A DNA stretch of 64,000 nucleotides from assembly GCF_029867415.1 (NCBI RefSeq), contig NW_026705403.1, forward strand, positions 248,001 through 312,000, given 5' to 3'. This document shows, piece by piece, positions 44,406 to 56,847 of this stretch; positions within the stretch are counted from its first letter, which is position 1; the number at the start of each line of letters is the position of its first letter. Made by a program: the position numbers and the translations under genes. The notes under the pieces are model-generated. The model worked only from the letters and a program-made list of their open reading frames with translations. It was not told where the DNA came from and made no database searches. Origin of the DNA: Vicia villosa. Taxonomy: Eukaryota; Streptophyta; Magnoliopsida; Fabales; Fabaceae.

Positions 44406-45019
44406 TGTAATACCCTACCAATATGCGTCTAGAATCATATCGGTAAAATATTAATAACTGGTACTGAGTATAAACAAAAGCTATGAATAATGACATAAAT
44501 TGCATACATTTATAAATCATCTCGAAGATGGATACAATGAATATGTCTACACAGTAATAATAATATACGGCGGAAGAAAAGATTAGGCACAGTCTTCACT
44601 ACATCCGATCAAGGCTCTTGATCCAAACATCTAGCAAAACCCGATCTTGCATGGTACCTGAAAAATAATAATGAATGGGGTGAGATTACTAAATCTCAGT
44701 GAGTTCCCCTATCTTATGGGTCCTCTCGGCTCTACAGGGTACATGCATCATCTATAGATCCATCTCAGATCCTAAGGTTTCCTCACTATCCAGTATAGGA
44801 AAGCCTATCAACTCGTAGCTCCACAATTTAGTGTCCACTGACCGCCCGATTGAACACTCTGAAAGCATATCGCATGTTCAGATATTAGGTATATGTTTCC
44901 TGCAGGATAGGTCTTCCAGATTTAGAAGCCTGTCTACTCTCAGAACAAGACCCAGAAGCATACCTTTTCAATCTACAAGGTAATTAATTCATATAGACTA
45001 TAGGGAATCCTGGATTTGA

Positions 45020-45330
45020 CATTGAATCGCGTCGCACGATTCAATTCCTCAAAACCATGGAATCCTAACTCCGAACCACATCACACAATTCGAATCATCA
45101 ATAGTATGGATCATAGGGAAACATGGATTCTCATCGAATTGCATCGCACAATTCAACTTATCGAAACCATGGAATTAACACTGAATCGCATCACACGATT
45201 CGAATCCTCAATAATATGGATCGTAGGGAAACATGGATTCTCATCGAATTGCATCGCACAATTCAACTCATCAAACCCATGGAATCAACTCCGAATCGCA
45301 TCACACGATTCGAATCCTCAATAATGAGAA
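45020..45330. repeat. 110-bp tandem repeat, nearly 3 units, in the LTR
   Basis: ATGGATTCTCATCGAATTGC at 45123 and 45233, with the matching half-unit GAATCGCATCACACGATTCG in between and after. The other LTR has the same array (51443, 51553). Confidence 0.9.
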
Positions 45331-45999
45331 CGATAAGGGGAAGGTATTGGTTCGCATCCCCGGGAGTTCATCCCTGAAGAATACTCCTGAACTACAGAGC
45401 ACCAATCAATCCCGAGCGTCACACCCGAGAAGGACCTTCATATATGGCCTGGGAGCATCCTTGGACATCGCATCACAAGGACAACCACATATAAGTAACA
45501 AGCATCGCACCGGTTACTACCCTCATGCCCATTATGTAACCCTTCGCCATGGAACAACCTTGTTAGTTGACCTCCGTTAATCCTTCATAATATACATTCT
45601 AAGGATTACCTCACCATTATGTTTATTGAGTAAACATCCTTTTAACACTTATGTTAATAGTATAACCTTTCATCTCTTGGTCCATATAACGCAATCTGTC
45701 ATTACATGTCTTAATTATCTTTAATTAATCATGTATTATACTTAGGTTAGTTTATATAAACCCAAGAGTCAATCATACATGTCACATACTAATTTTCACC
45801 AAGTTTTGCTTTTATTAAACAAGATACAAAATATACATTTGGATTTTAGTAATATTTAGAATTATGATAGAGTTATGGAAGCTTAGGCATCTCATAGCCC
45901 TTTCCGTTAGCTTTCCAACGATATAAAATTTGCGTCAATCGGATATGCGATGCAAAAGTTATGAATTTATGAAGTTTCGAAAAAGCTGCCCAAACAGCG

Positions 46000-46108
46000 A
46001 TGTAACGGGTTACATGAATCATGTAACCGGTTACATGACCAAAAAACTGCGTTTTCACCTTTTTTTCACACATGTAACCGGTTACATCAAACATGTAACC
46101 GGTTACAT
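46000..46108. repeat. Two pairs of the palindrome ATGTAACCGGTTACAT, each pair spaced 21 bp
   Basis: Starts 46000/46021 and 46072/46093, both 21 bp apart. The first copy has one central mismatch (CGGG). The other LTR has the same at 52320/52341 and 52393/52414. Confidence 0.95.
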
Positions 46109-46769
46109 CACTGACAGACCCAAAAATTCTGCATTTTAAAGATACTATCTCCAACCCAACTTCAATTTAAACTAACCCAACATTCACATAGCATCCAAAA
46201 TCGTTTATACTCTATTTTGTAGCAGAATTGACAAGAATAACATACATATTACCAACATGAAACAAAAGTTTTCACACTTAAACCCTTAATGCTAAATTTC
46301 ATTCAAAACCCATAAACCCCAAGGTCTCTAACTATGAAACCCACCTTGATGATGATGGAGAAGTTGTTCAGCAGGATGATGATGGTGAGAATCATGGATT
46401 TGAACAATCTCTTGGTGCATGCAAGTGGAAAGATGGAGACTTGAAGCTCTTCATTATTCCTCTTCTTCCTCTTTTCACATTTTCCTCCTCCCTCTCTATT
46501 CCAAAATTCTGGTTTTGCTTCCCAATGAGAGAGTAAGATACCATCCAAACAAACCCTTAACTTGACATTAGTGATGTAATGACAATACTACCCTTATGAA
46601 ACTTATTTATCCATTTTCCTCATAAACAATAAATAAGGTCCTAGTATACTTTTATCTACTAATGTTCTCACCAAAATTAATTAGTGACATCCATTAGTGT
46701 TAATTATACCGGGTATTACACTCTCCCCTCCTTAAATTAGAATTCGTCCTCGAATTCAAAAATACTCAC

Positions 46770-47868
46770 TAGAAAGAAGGTACAACTCTCGCATCTTCGA
46801 TTCCATCTCCCATGTAGCTTCCTCCAGGCGAAATGCTTCCCATAACACCTTCACCAGTGGTATTTCCTTGCTCCCCAAGGATCTACTAGCATATTCCGAA
46901 ACACCATTGGATCACGGATGAAAAGGAAAATCTGGTTCTAACATAATCATATCCAAAAGGATACAATGATACGAATCTGGTATGAGCTTCCAAAGCTGAG
47001 ATACGTGGAAAATGTCATGCAACCCGGATAGTGAAGGAGGCAACGCTTAATGGTATGTGACTTCACCTACCCGTCTCATGATCTGATAAGTTCCCATATA
47101 TCTCTGGCTAAGTTTGCGCGTCCTAAGCAGTCCTCTCAATCTTAGCCTTAGAGAAACTTTCAAGAACATATGATCGCCTTCTCTGAATTCTAAGGGTCTT
47201 CTCCTTTTTATTCGCATACTCTCCTAACGCTCTTATGCTTTCTTCGTCTTTTCTTGGATCATTTTGATCTTTCTCACCGTCTCTTGAACTATCTCAGGTC
47301 CAAGAATTCCTCTTCTACCAACTTCTGACTAATATAAAGGTCATCGACCCTTCCTCCCATACAAGGCTTCATATGGTGCCATGCCGATACCTGATTGGTA
47401 TTGTTGTTATACGCAAATTCTACCAAAGGTAAATGATCCTCCCAATTCTCACCACTTCTAGAATACATGCCCTTAATATGTCCTCAATTTTCGGGATGGT
47501 TCTCTCTACTCGCCCATCAGTTTGAGGATGGTTCAAGGTACTCAAATTTAAATTCGTACCCATCTCATTATGGGAAGCTCTCCAAAATATCGAAGTGAAC
47601 TTCAGATCCCTATCTGACGCAATGCTAGAAGGTACTCCATGAAATCTCACAATTTCAACCACAAAAGCCTCGCAAGATGACCAACCTTATGAGTTGTCTT
47701 CAAAAGTAAGTAGTGTGCGGATTTGGTCATCCGATCTACAATCACCCAAACAGAAACATGTCCACCCAATATACAAGGTAGTCCTACTATAAAGTCCATG
47801 GATATACTATCCCACTTCCATATAGGAACATCTAATGGTTGTAACATGTCACACATAAAACTTGTCAA
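46770..47868 (-). pseudogene. Chromovirus integrase and chromodomain remnants
   Basis: Pieces in order on -: [11 protein letters not shown] (first catalytic Asp), [29 protein letters not shown] (second Asp), THEMGTNLNLST-like text read here as NEMGTNLNLSTLNHPQTDG, RVERTIPKIED, then RYMGTYQIMRRVGEV, LHDIFHVSQLWK and the chromodomain end VKVLWEAFRLEEATWEMESK. The frame changes several times. The PPT follows within 60 bp of the last piece. Confidence 0.85.
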
Positions 47869-50502
47869 TTAAGAGTGGGCTCTGACAGTTACCTCTAAAA
47901 GCCGCCTAATCCTCCACATTTCCGACGGTCATGTCATCCTGACCAACCCTTGATGCTTACAAGCTCAACCGTTGGCCCGCAACCTCTGATCACACACGAA
48001 CCACAAGGTATCTTTTAATCCGGTCCTTCAATAGTGCCTCTCAGGATTATGGCGGATCCTTAAGAGAGACTGAGATGGACAAAACATTGCTTCGATGAGT
48101 TTCTCTTAGCAAAGTCTCCACTCAAACACCATCATGCAAGCAGTCTGCCCACACCAACTGTAGGTTTATCTGGTTCTTCTCACATCTGTTGCGCTACTCT
48201 GATCTCAACGAGTCACACACTTCTTGAAATCCTCTGAATCATGCTAAGTCCATAATCCAATTAGTTCTAATACTATACCGTGCTCAATTCTTAATAACAA
48301 CGGTTCTTTCTCGGCATTCTTCCAGCTATAGTACCTGCTAGAATCCCAAACACACTCATCGACAACTACTCCTCGAGATTGAGTAATTCCCAAAATCAAG
48401 TCACTAACTACTCCATCCTTCCGGGTTAGGTTCATTTGAACACAATTTGGTCCACATTTCAGTTCCAAAATGTCTAAATCCTAATACTTAAAGAATAGGA
48501 GTTTGTCTTTCCTGGCCGACTTCCCCATTGCACAACTGCTACGGTACATCATTCCTAATTCTACGGCTTCATACTGTTGGAGTGACAACACCTCTAATAA
48601 TTTGCGTGACTTGCTTGATACAAAATCCTTCACAGTTGCACTTCAATCACACAGTCATTTAACGCCCTTTTTTTTGTTTCCGAATCTGATGCTAATTGAC
48701 TACCTTAGCTGCATTCCCTTGAATTTCTCAGCACTCCAAAACTAATTCGCCTTACCAAGACCGACGTTCACCACTTCTGAGGATCTACAGATACTTTTCT
48801 AGTTGTATCTCACGTCAAGCTAATCCAACACGTACTTCATCTATTCTAACACTAATCACCCATGTTAAAGAATAATCACACCATGTGTTGATCTGAACAT
48901 GATGATTACAGACACGTCCCATCTTGTACACTTACGCACAAAGGTTCACTAACTCCGACGGGCAAGGGAACTCTACGATGCAGAATCTAAAATTCTCACG
49001 CGGTCTCGATCACACAAGGTCTCCTCATAAGCGTAGCATTAGAATCTAATCCATCTTATTGTCACCCATTCGCATAATCCTCAATCATCGAGCACGAAAC
49101 ATGGATCTTTATGCCACCTACCTTATGAGAATTCGGGTTCGCGTCTCACGAATACCAATCTGAATCCTACCTCAAGTTCCAAATTAACATTGTCCCATAT
49201 CTATCCGGAAAACGGCTCATGCGCCTCGTGCACGATAGCGATACTGTGGTGTCATACCTGTCTGGTAGTACTAACATGGTGGTCTACCTCCGAGGCCATG
49301 CACTTAAGTAACATACCCAATAGCCTATAAAAATCTTCACTCGTATCCTATAGCCACAACCGATAATAACTAGACAGGTCACCACTGATGTCATCGCTCC
49401 TCAGACCCTTCCTATCACACTCCTTAAGATGTTAAAGCCTAAGAGCGTCTCACGTTTAAGGTTTACTTCCTCTGAACGTGACAAGTTAGATCTGACTTGA
49501 TAAGAATCCAGTTCGAGTTCCTATACCAGGTGTACACTCGATCACACCGAGCACACACGAGAGATTCCCAATGATAACTCCCACCATATAGGAATACCAT
49601 GGTTACACAACCATCACTTACTACGATCAGCCCGCCAATGCTGTAGATTACCACTAGTTTAATTCACCTAAATACCCAACACCTAGCGTAGTTATACAAC
49701 ATCACTTGGGATTATATGAATCACAACTAGCAGGGAATATGGATTATTGCACTTTGCACACCCCTCATCCAGCTTCCACCAAGCATAGTTATAGGACTCA
49801 CGCTTGTCAAAATAACAAGGAGATGCAGTAATTCCTTCCATCGAAACAAGTTCCTAAGACTTCCCCAAACGTAGATCACTATTTTTACTCGTCCTATCAA
49901 CCCTTAAATATGTAACTTCTCACATATCCAGGTACACCAAAATGAGCCGGGGTGTAACACCTTGTCCATCCGAGTACCGCCCAGGCCAGAGTAATTAGAA
50001 AGATCCAATATCTCTGTCCAAACTCTCAAAGGTATTCCATCCGATTATTTCTCTACCCATGTCCGCTATTGGCACCCTCATATCGAGTAACGAATTCCCA
50101 ACGGCTTCAAGTTCAGTTCCATCATGGAATTCCCTTACTCCATTCCTACTTAGGTGCTTCATGGATTTCCGTAACTGCTATCGTGATCCAGATAAAGTTC
50201 ACTCCATCCAACCGAAATCTTGGAACTTCTAGTCGTCTTGGACCTTACCACGATAGCTGGGTTGTCAACTATTCCATGTAAATTTCTCTTCTTATGTCTG
50301 ACAATCCCAACATTCTCCCAACTTAACCAACTTCAACCACTTCAACTGATTCCTCTAACATACACTTCGTCTTAAAGGTTCACTCCGTCCCATAAGGTGT
50401 TTTGGAATTTCCAACTTCCTGACTTCTTCCGTGGAGACTACTATCACAACTATCTTGCTTATACGGCATTATCCACATCCAACGATTCTCCAAAATTCCT
50501 TA
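47869..50502. other. Interior of the chromovirus derivative, no recognisable coding sequence
   Basis: 2.6 kb where RNase H, RT, protease and gag should lie on -. I find no RT YxDD box, no protease DTG/DSG in context and no zinc knuckle in any frame. Base composition is more even than the AT-rich surroundings. It may be extremely decayed pol or captured foreign sequence. Confidence 0.5.
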
Positions 50503-50724
50503 CTAGACTTTTGGTACCACACGAGTCACTTTGGGGCTAAAGTGTCCTCGTGGCGGCTCTGCCACGATCCTGCCTGTCACGTACCCAGTTGGTGAGTTGA
50601 TCAAGTTCAACAACTGAATAACATGACTGTAGAATCGAGCTAGCAACGCACACATATGAGGATGAAAGAGGTTTTCTAATGATGCCTCACAGCTAGGTCG
50701 AGGGTCGACCTGCTCTGATACCAA
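50503..50724 (-). other. Leader of the chromovirus derivative with PBS
   Basis: The PBS on - is TGGTATCAGAGC (50713-50724), directly after the LTR. An open 73-codon frame runs through it with no family resemblance. Confidence 0.6.
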
Positions 50725-50725
50725 C

Positions 50726-53041
50726 TGTAATACCCTACCAATATGCGTCTAGAATCATATCGGTAAAATATTAATAACTGGTACTGAGTACAAACAAAAG
50801 CTATGAATAATGACATAAATTGCATACATTTATAAATCATCTCGAAGATGGATACAATGAATATGTCTACACAGTAATAATAATATACGGCGAAAGAAAA
50901 GATTAGGCACAGTCTTCTCTACATCCGATCAAGGCTCTTGATCCAAACATCTAGCAAAACCCGATCTTGCATGGTACCTGAAAAATAATAATGAATGGGG
51001 TGAGATTACTAAATCTCAGTGAGTTCCCCTATCTTATGGGTCCTCTCGGCTCTACAGGGTACATGCATCATCTATAGATCCATCTCAGATCCTAAGGTTT
51101 CCTCACTATCCAGTATAGGAAAGCCTATCAACTCGTAGCTCCACAATTTAGTGTCCACTGACCGCCCGATTGAACACTCTGAAAGCATATCGCATGTTCA
51201 GATATTAGGTATATGTTTCCTGCAGGATAGGTCTTCCAGATTTAGAAGCCTGTCTACTCTCAGAACAAGACCCAGAAGCATACCTTTTCAATCTACAAGG
51301 TAATTAATTCATATAGACTATAGGGAATCCTGGATTTGACACTGAATCGCGTCGCACGATTCAATTCCTCAAAACCATGGAATCCTAACTCCGAACCACA
51401 TCACACAATTCGAATCATCAATAGTATGGATCATAGGGAAACATGGATTCTCATCGAATTGCATCGCACAATTCAACTTATCGAAACCATGGAATTAACA
51501 CTGAATCGCATCACACGATTCGAATCCTCAATAATATGGATCGTAGGGAAACATGGATTCTCATCGAATTGCATCGCATAATTCAACTCATCAAACCCAT
51601 GGAATCAACTCCGAATCGCATCACACGATTCGAATCCTCAATAATGAGAACGATAAGGGGAAGGTATTGGTTCGCATCCCCAGGAGTTCATCCCCGAAGA
51701 ATACTCCTGAACTACAGAGCACCAATCAATCCCGAGCGTCACACCCGAGAAGGACCTTCATATATGGCTTGGGAGCATCCTTGGACATCGCATCACAAGG
51801 ACAACCACATATAAGTAACAAGCATCGCACCGGTTACTACCCTCATGCCCATTATGTAACCCTTCGCCATGGAACAACCTTGTTAGTTGACCTCCGTTAA
51901 TCCTTCATAATATACATTCTAAGGATTACCTCACCATTATGTTTATTGAGTAAACATCCTTTTAACACTTATGTTAATAGTATAACCTTTCATCTCTTGG
52001 TCCATATAACGCAATCTATCATTACATGTCTTAATTATCTTTAATTAATCATGTATTATACTTAGGTTAGTTTATATAAACCCAAGAGTCAATCATACAT
52101 GTCACATACTAATTTTCACCAAGTTTTGCTTTTATTAAACAAGATACAAAATATACATTTGGATTTTAGTAATATTTAGAATTATGATAGAGTTATGGAA
52201 GCTTAGGCATCTCATAGCACTTTCCGTTAGCTTCCCAACGATATAAAATTTGCGTCAATCGGATATACGATGCAAAAGTTATGAATTTATGAAGTTTCGA
52301 AAAAGCTGCCCAAACAGCGATGTAACGGGTTACATGAATCATGTAACCGGTTACATGACCCAAAAACTGCGTTTTTCACCTTTTTTTCACACATGTAACC
52401 GGTTACATCAAACATGTAACCGGTTACATCACTGACAGACCCAAAAATTCTGCATTTTAAAGATACTATCTCCAACCCAACTTCAATTTAAACTAACCCA
52501 ACATTCACATAGCATCCAAAATCGTTTATACTCTATTTTGTAGCAGAATTGACAAGAATAACATACATATTACCAACATGAAACAAAAGTTTTCACACTT
52601 AAACCCTTAATGCTAAATTTCATTCAAAACCCATAAACCCCAAGGTCTCTAACTATGAAACTCACCTTGATGATGATGGAGAAGTTGTTCAGCAGGATGA
52701 TGATGGTGAGAATCATGGATTTGAACAATCTCTTGGTGCATGCAAGTGGAAAGATGGAGACTTGAAGCTCTTCGTTATTCCTCTTCTTCCTCTTTTCACA
52801 TTTTCCTCCTCCCTCTCTATTCCAAAATTCTGGTTTTGCTTCCCAATGAGAGAGTAAGATACCATCCAAACAAACCCTTAACTTGACATTAGTGATGTAA
52901 TGACAATACTACCCTTATGAAACTTATTTATCCATTTTCCTCATAAACAATAAATAAGGTCCTAGTATACTTTTATCTACTAATGTTCTCACCAAAATTA
53001 ATTAGTGACATCCATTAGTGTTAATTATACCGGGTATTACA
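50726..53041 (-). repeat. 5' LTR of the chromovirus derivative (2316 bp)
   Basis: Nearly identical to 44406-46720, including the 110-bp array and the palindrome pairs. Confidence 0.93.
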
Positions 53042-53046
53042 CAACT

Positions 53047-55000
53047 ATTAAGAAGGATGTTATTGAGGCTGTCATTAAATTTTTGAAAAGGAGCAAATGT
53101 ACTTGGATCTCAACTGCACTCTTGTCACTTTGATTCCCAAAAAGCTGGATGTTAAGTCTATACAGGATTTCAGGTTGATATCGTGTTGTTCCACCGTTTA
53201 CAAAATCATTTCAAAAGTTATTACAAATAAATTGAGAAAGGTCCTGAAGTGTATTGTGAGTCGGAATCAATGCAGCCTTTGTGCCGCGTATGCATATTCA
53301 CGACCATATTTTGTTGGCATATGAATTGGTCAATGGTTACAACAGGAAAAGCAACACTCCAAAATGAATGTTGCAATTAGATATCCAAAAGGCGTATGAT
53401 ACCGTGGACTAGAATGCGCTCGATAACATATTGCGAGAAGTGGGAATTCCAAATCAGTTCAGGAGGTGGATTATGATTGCAGTAACAACGGTATCTTACA
53501 GATTTTGTGTTAATGGTAGTTATACATTTAGTATGAAAGCTCGAAGAGGCTTGCGCCAGGGAGATCCTACTTCACTCCTACTGTTTGTAATTGTTATGGA
53601 GTACCTTCAGAGATACTTGGATAATTTGCGGACAATTCCTGATTTCAATTACCATTCAAAATGTGAGAACCTTCACATAATTAATCTGTGTTTTGCTGAT
53701 GATCTCTTGCTCTTTTCAAGAGGAGACAAGAGATCAATTGAGTTGCTTATAAATGTGTTTCATATATTCTCCAAGTCTACTGGCATAAAAGTAAATCCGA
53801 AAAAGTGCAAAGTCTATTTTGGCTTAGTGGAGGCTCAAACCAGAGATGAGATCCTGAAGATCACTGACTTTAAGGAAGGTTCGTTGTCGTTCCGGTACTT
53901 GGGAGTCCCTTTAACAGGGAGAAAGTTATCAATTCAGCAGTATAATCCCCTTAATGACAAGATTTTGTGCAGAGTAACACACTGGAGTGCGAGACTACTT
54001 AGTCACGCAGGCAGAGTACAACTTATCAAAAACGTCATGGTTGCCGTCACCACTTATTAGATGAATTGTTTTCCACTTCCTAAGCAGGTTATTCACAAAA
54101 TCAATGACATCTGTCGAACATTCTTATGGACGGGGGGTGGTGAGTTATCGAGGAAGTCCCTGATCGTGTGGAAGGATTTTTGCACACCGAAACCCAAAGG
54201 TGGTTTGAACATCATCAACCTTGAGTATTGGAATAATGTTATTCTGATCAAACTCCTCTGGAACATTTGTAATAAGGCATACAATTTGTGGGTCAAATGG
54301 GTTCATAGTTTCTATATTAAAAAAGAGCAGGTGATGACTATGAGAGTTAGAGAGTCATGTACTTGGATTCTCAAGGCTATCCTGAGGCAAAGATAGAAAG
54401 TGAGTAATATGCATTGCTGGAATTCTATGTTGCAACAGAATAAATTTGGTGTGAAGAGTGCATACTTGGAGCTGAATACTAGAGGGTAGAAAGTTGGTTG
54501 GAGGAACCTGTTCTACAATAATTTGGCGAGGCCTCACGCTAAATTTACCATGTGGATGGCGTGTCGTAACAGGTTAGCAACAAAAAATGAGATTGTTTAA
54601 GTTTGGTATGCTTAACAATACGACTTGCAGTTTCTGTTCAGAGACCAAAACAATTGATCCTCTATTATGCAGTTGTAAAATTACGTATGATATTTGGCGA
54701 GAAGTGTTGCGATGGCTGCAAATTACTCATGTTCCTTGTGCGTGGACTGAAGAACTATTATGGATATCAAGACACATTGCTGGGAAAGGTCGGAAAAACA
54801 AAATGCTTAAAGCGGCGGCTGGTGAGTGTATATACAAAATTTGGAGATACCGAAATAATTTTTTTTGGAGATAGGGTAAATAATACTAATATAGGAAGGC
54901 AAATCATAGATATGATAATATATAGAAGTTGGAGCAATCCTAAGCTTAGAGAGCACATAGTTAGGTTGATGGTTATCTAAGCTAGGAATTTTTTTGTTTA
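53047..55000 (+). pseudogene. LINE RT (continued) and zinc-binding RVT domain
   Basis: TLVTLIPKKLDVKSIQDFRLIS, LQLDIQKAYDTVD, GLRQGDPTSLLLF, the catalytic INLCFADDLLLFSRGD and LSFRYLGVPLTG identify a plant L1-type LINE. After a TAG at 54058-54060 the frame goes on with QVIHKINDICRTFLW and PKPKGGLNIINL, and then the zf-RVT region (FTMWMACRNRLATKNEI, CSFCSETKTIDPLLCSC) in broken frames. It is inactive. Confidence 0.88.
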
Positions 55001-55075
55001 CTAGTTTAAGCTGGATCGGTGGCGATCACTCTTGTAATGTCACTATTTTTGATTTAATGATACACTCTTTATTAA

Positions 55076-55440
55076 AAAAAAACGACGATTTTTGACAAAA
55101 AAATTAGGAAAGTTGATTTTTTTGAAAATAACAAAAAATCACTTTTTCCAAAAAAAATAAAATTGATTTTTTTCGAAAATAAAAAGTTGATTTCTCCTAA
55201 AAAAGAATGTTTTTTTCGAAAAATATAAAATTCAATTTTTTTTCAAAAATAAAAAGTGATTTTAACAGCGTAGATTTTTTTCGAAAAATTAGAAAAGTCG
55301 ATTTTTTTTCAAAAATAAAAAAATGATTTTTTTTCAAAAATAAAAATTTGATATTTTTCGTAAATTAGAAAAGTGGTTTTTTTTAAATAAAAAAAATTGA
55401 TTTTTCCCAAAATAAAAAAAAATCAGTACAAATCACGGAA
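55076..55440. repeat. AT-rich minisatellite, right arm
   Basis: Same family of TTTTTTCGAAAATAAAAAAGT-like units as 43675-44050. Confidence 0.75.
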
Positions 55441-55601
55441 TTTTTAAAATGTTCTATTAAAATGATTTTAAAAAAATTACATAAGTTTTCATCCAATTCT
55501 AAAAGTAATTGGTACCAAAATTTTTGGTTTTTTAAACCACTAATCCAAAGTAATTTTTGAATAGATAAATATTAAAAAGAATATTTTTGCCAATATAAAA
55601 A
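55441..55601. other. AT-rich spacer
   Basis: No feature other than the TSD TATAAAAA at 55594-55601. Confidence 0.5.
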
Positions 55602-56847
55602 GAGAATTTCTTTATTGACTCCTTTATGGGGAAAATTTCCCGCGAAAATTCTAAAATACCTCTGCTTCGGAGACGCATCTCCGAATTAATTTTTTTTAGA
55701 TTTTTCCAAATTTCGGAGATGTATCTTCGAAAAAATCCCCAAAATTGACATTGATTAATTCGGAGATGCATCTCCGAAAAAATCCCAAAAATTAAAAAAT
55801 TTGGGATATTAATTAATTCACATATCATAAATTTGATATAATTTATGAGTTATAAATAATACTTATTATATATTTCTATTCTGATTTATATTTTAAAATT
55901 TAAAAATAATTTCAATTACAAAAAATTAAATAATTATAATTATTAAAATGTAGTTATAAATAATTTCAATTCATGTTTCTACGGTTGATAATAATAATAA
56001 TGAAATAGATCAAGTAAGAATAATGATAATAATAATAATGATAAAAAAATCATTTTTTATAATTAATTATGATAAAAATATTATTTTTCATTTAGTTAAA
56101 AAAATTAAAAGAAGATTTTGTCTTAATTTTATTTAGTGAATAAATTTTATATTCAAATATAATTTAAAATTTACTTATGAAATTATAATATTTTTAATTT
56201 ATATAAGTTAGTAAAATAATTTTTAACTTTAAAATTGTTTAGGAAATTTTGTTTATAAAATGATTTTTAATAACTATAAAATTGTTTTTAAAAATTAATT
56301 TATAAATTGATTTATCATAAGAAAAAATAGAAAATAAATATCTTTATTATTATTATTATTATTATTTTTTATATAAAATAAAATGTTAGTTTAAATATTT
56401 ATTAGGTTAATATTATTATTATATCTTGATTATAATGATATATATTTAATAATATATTTTAATTAATATAATTAATTATACTATTAATTGTATTGATTCA
56501 CCTTATTTTAATTTTTTAATAATTATTGAATTTTTTCGGAAATATATATACGAAATATTCCAAAACCAAAAATTAAAATATTTTGGATATGCATCTCCGA
56601 AAGCACCCCTCTCTTAAAAAAAAGTTGATTTCAGAAATCCATATCCGAAAATACTTTTTTTTTTTGGTGTTTTCGAAAATAAATTTCTTAAAACATCTTT
56701 TTTTTTTTGTATTTTCAGAAATGCACTTCCGAAATTAATTTATTTTAAAAAATATAATTTCGGAGATGCATTTTTAAAATATAGGAACATTCTAAAAATT
56801 TTGCCGCGGGTGAAAAAAAAAATTAGTAAATCAATAAAGAAATTCTC
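55602..56847. mobile_element. Non-autonomous TIR element (1246 bp) with 8-bp TSD
   Basis: Ends share the 17-bp inverted repeat GAGAATTTCTTTATTGA, with looser similarity further in (AAAATT-TAGAAT, ..GATGCAT). The TSD TATAAAAA is present on both sides (55594-55601, 56848-56855). The interior is AT-rich, without ORFs, and carries copies of TTCGGAGATGCATCTCCGAA, a perfect 20-bp palindrome at 55759-55778, plus variants near 55664, 55715, 56585 and 56761. An 8-bp TSD suggests hAT; long ends would fit a MULE. The family is open. Confidence 0.65.

Larger units (their letters stand above)
44406..46720 (-). repeat. 3' LTR of the chromovirus derivative (2315 bp)
   Basis: Contains a 110-bp tandem repeat (45020-45330) and four ATGTAACCGGTTACAT palindromes (46000-46108). 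A symmetric TATA-like TTTATATAAA is near 45751; U3 is to its right. Confidence 0.93.
44406..53041 (-). mobile_element. Recent non-autonomous LTR retrotransposon derived from a chromovirus (Tekay/Del-like)
   Basis: Two LTRs of 2315 and 2316 bp, TSD CAACT (44401-44405, 53042-53046), terminal inverted repeat TGTAATACCC/GGGTATTACA, iMet-type PBS at right (50713-50724) and PPT at left (AAGGAGGGGAGAG on -). The 4.0-kb interior keeps only decayed integrase and chromodomain and lacks recognisable gag, protease, RT and RNase H. Yet the LTRs differ at only about 15 sites (about 0.7 per cent by eye), so this copy inserted recently, after its coding capacity was lost. Confidence 0.9.
44051..55075 (+). 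mobile_element. Degraded LINE, split by the chromovirus derivative
   Basis: LINE sequence is 44051-44405 plus 53047-55075. The right end has GATTTAATGATACACTC and an A tail (ATTAAAAAAAAA near 55070). It is 5'-truncated: the endonuclease domain is absent and the sequence begins in the linker before RT (LGDGNNAYFYASLKE). Multiple stops and frameshifts. Target duplications are obscured by the flanking minisatellite. Confidence 0.85.

Noticed and set aside
45016..45580. Overlapping + strand ORFs of 84-115 codons rich in H, R, I, S (and the same at 51336-51900)
   Set aside because: They are the 110-bp tandem repeat of the LTR read in several frames; all frames are open because of the repeat, and the region is non-coding LTR.
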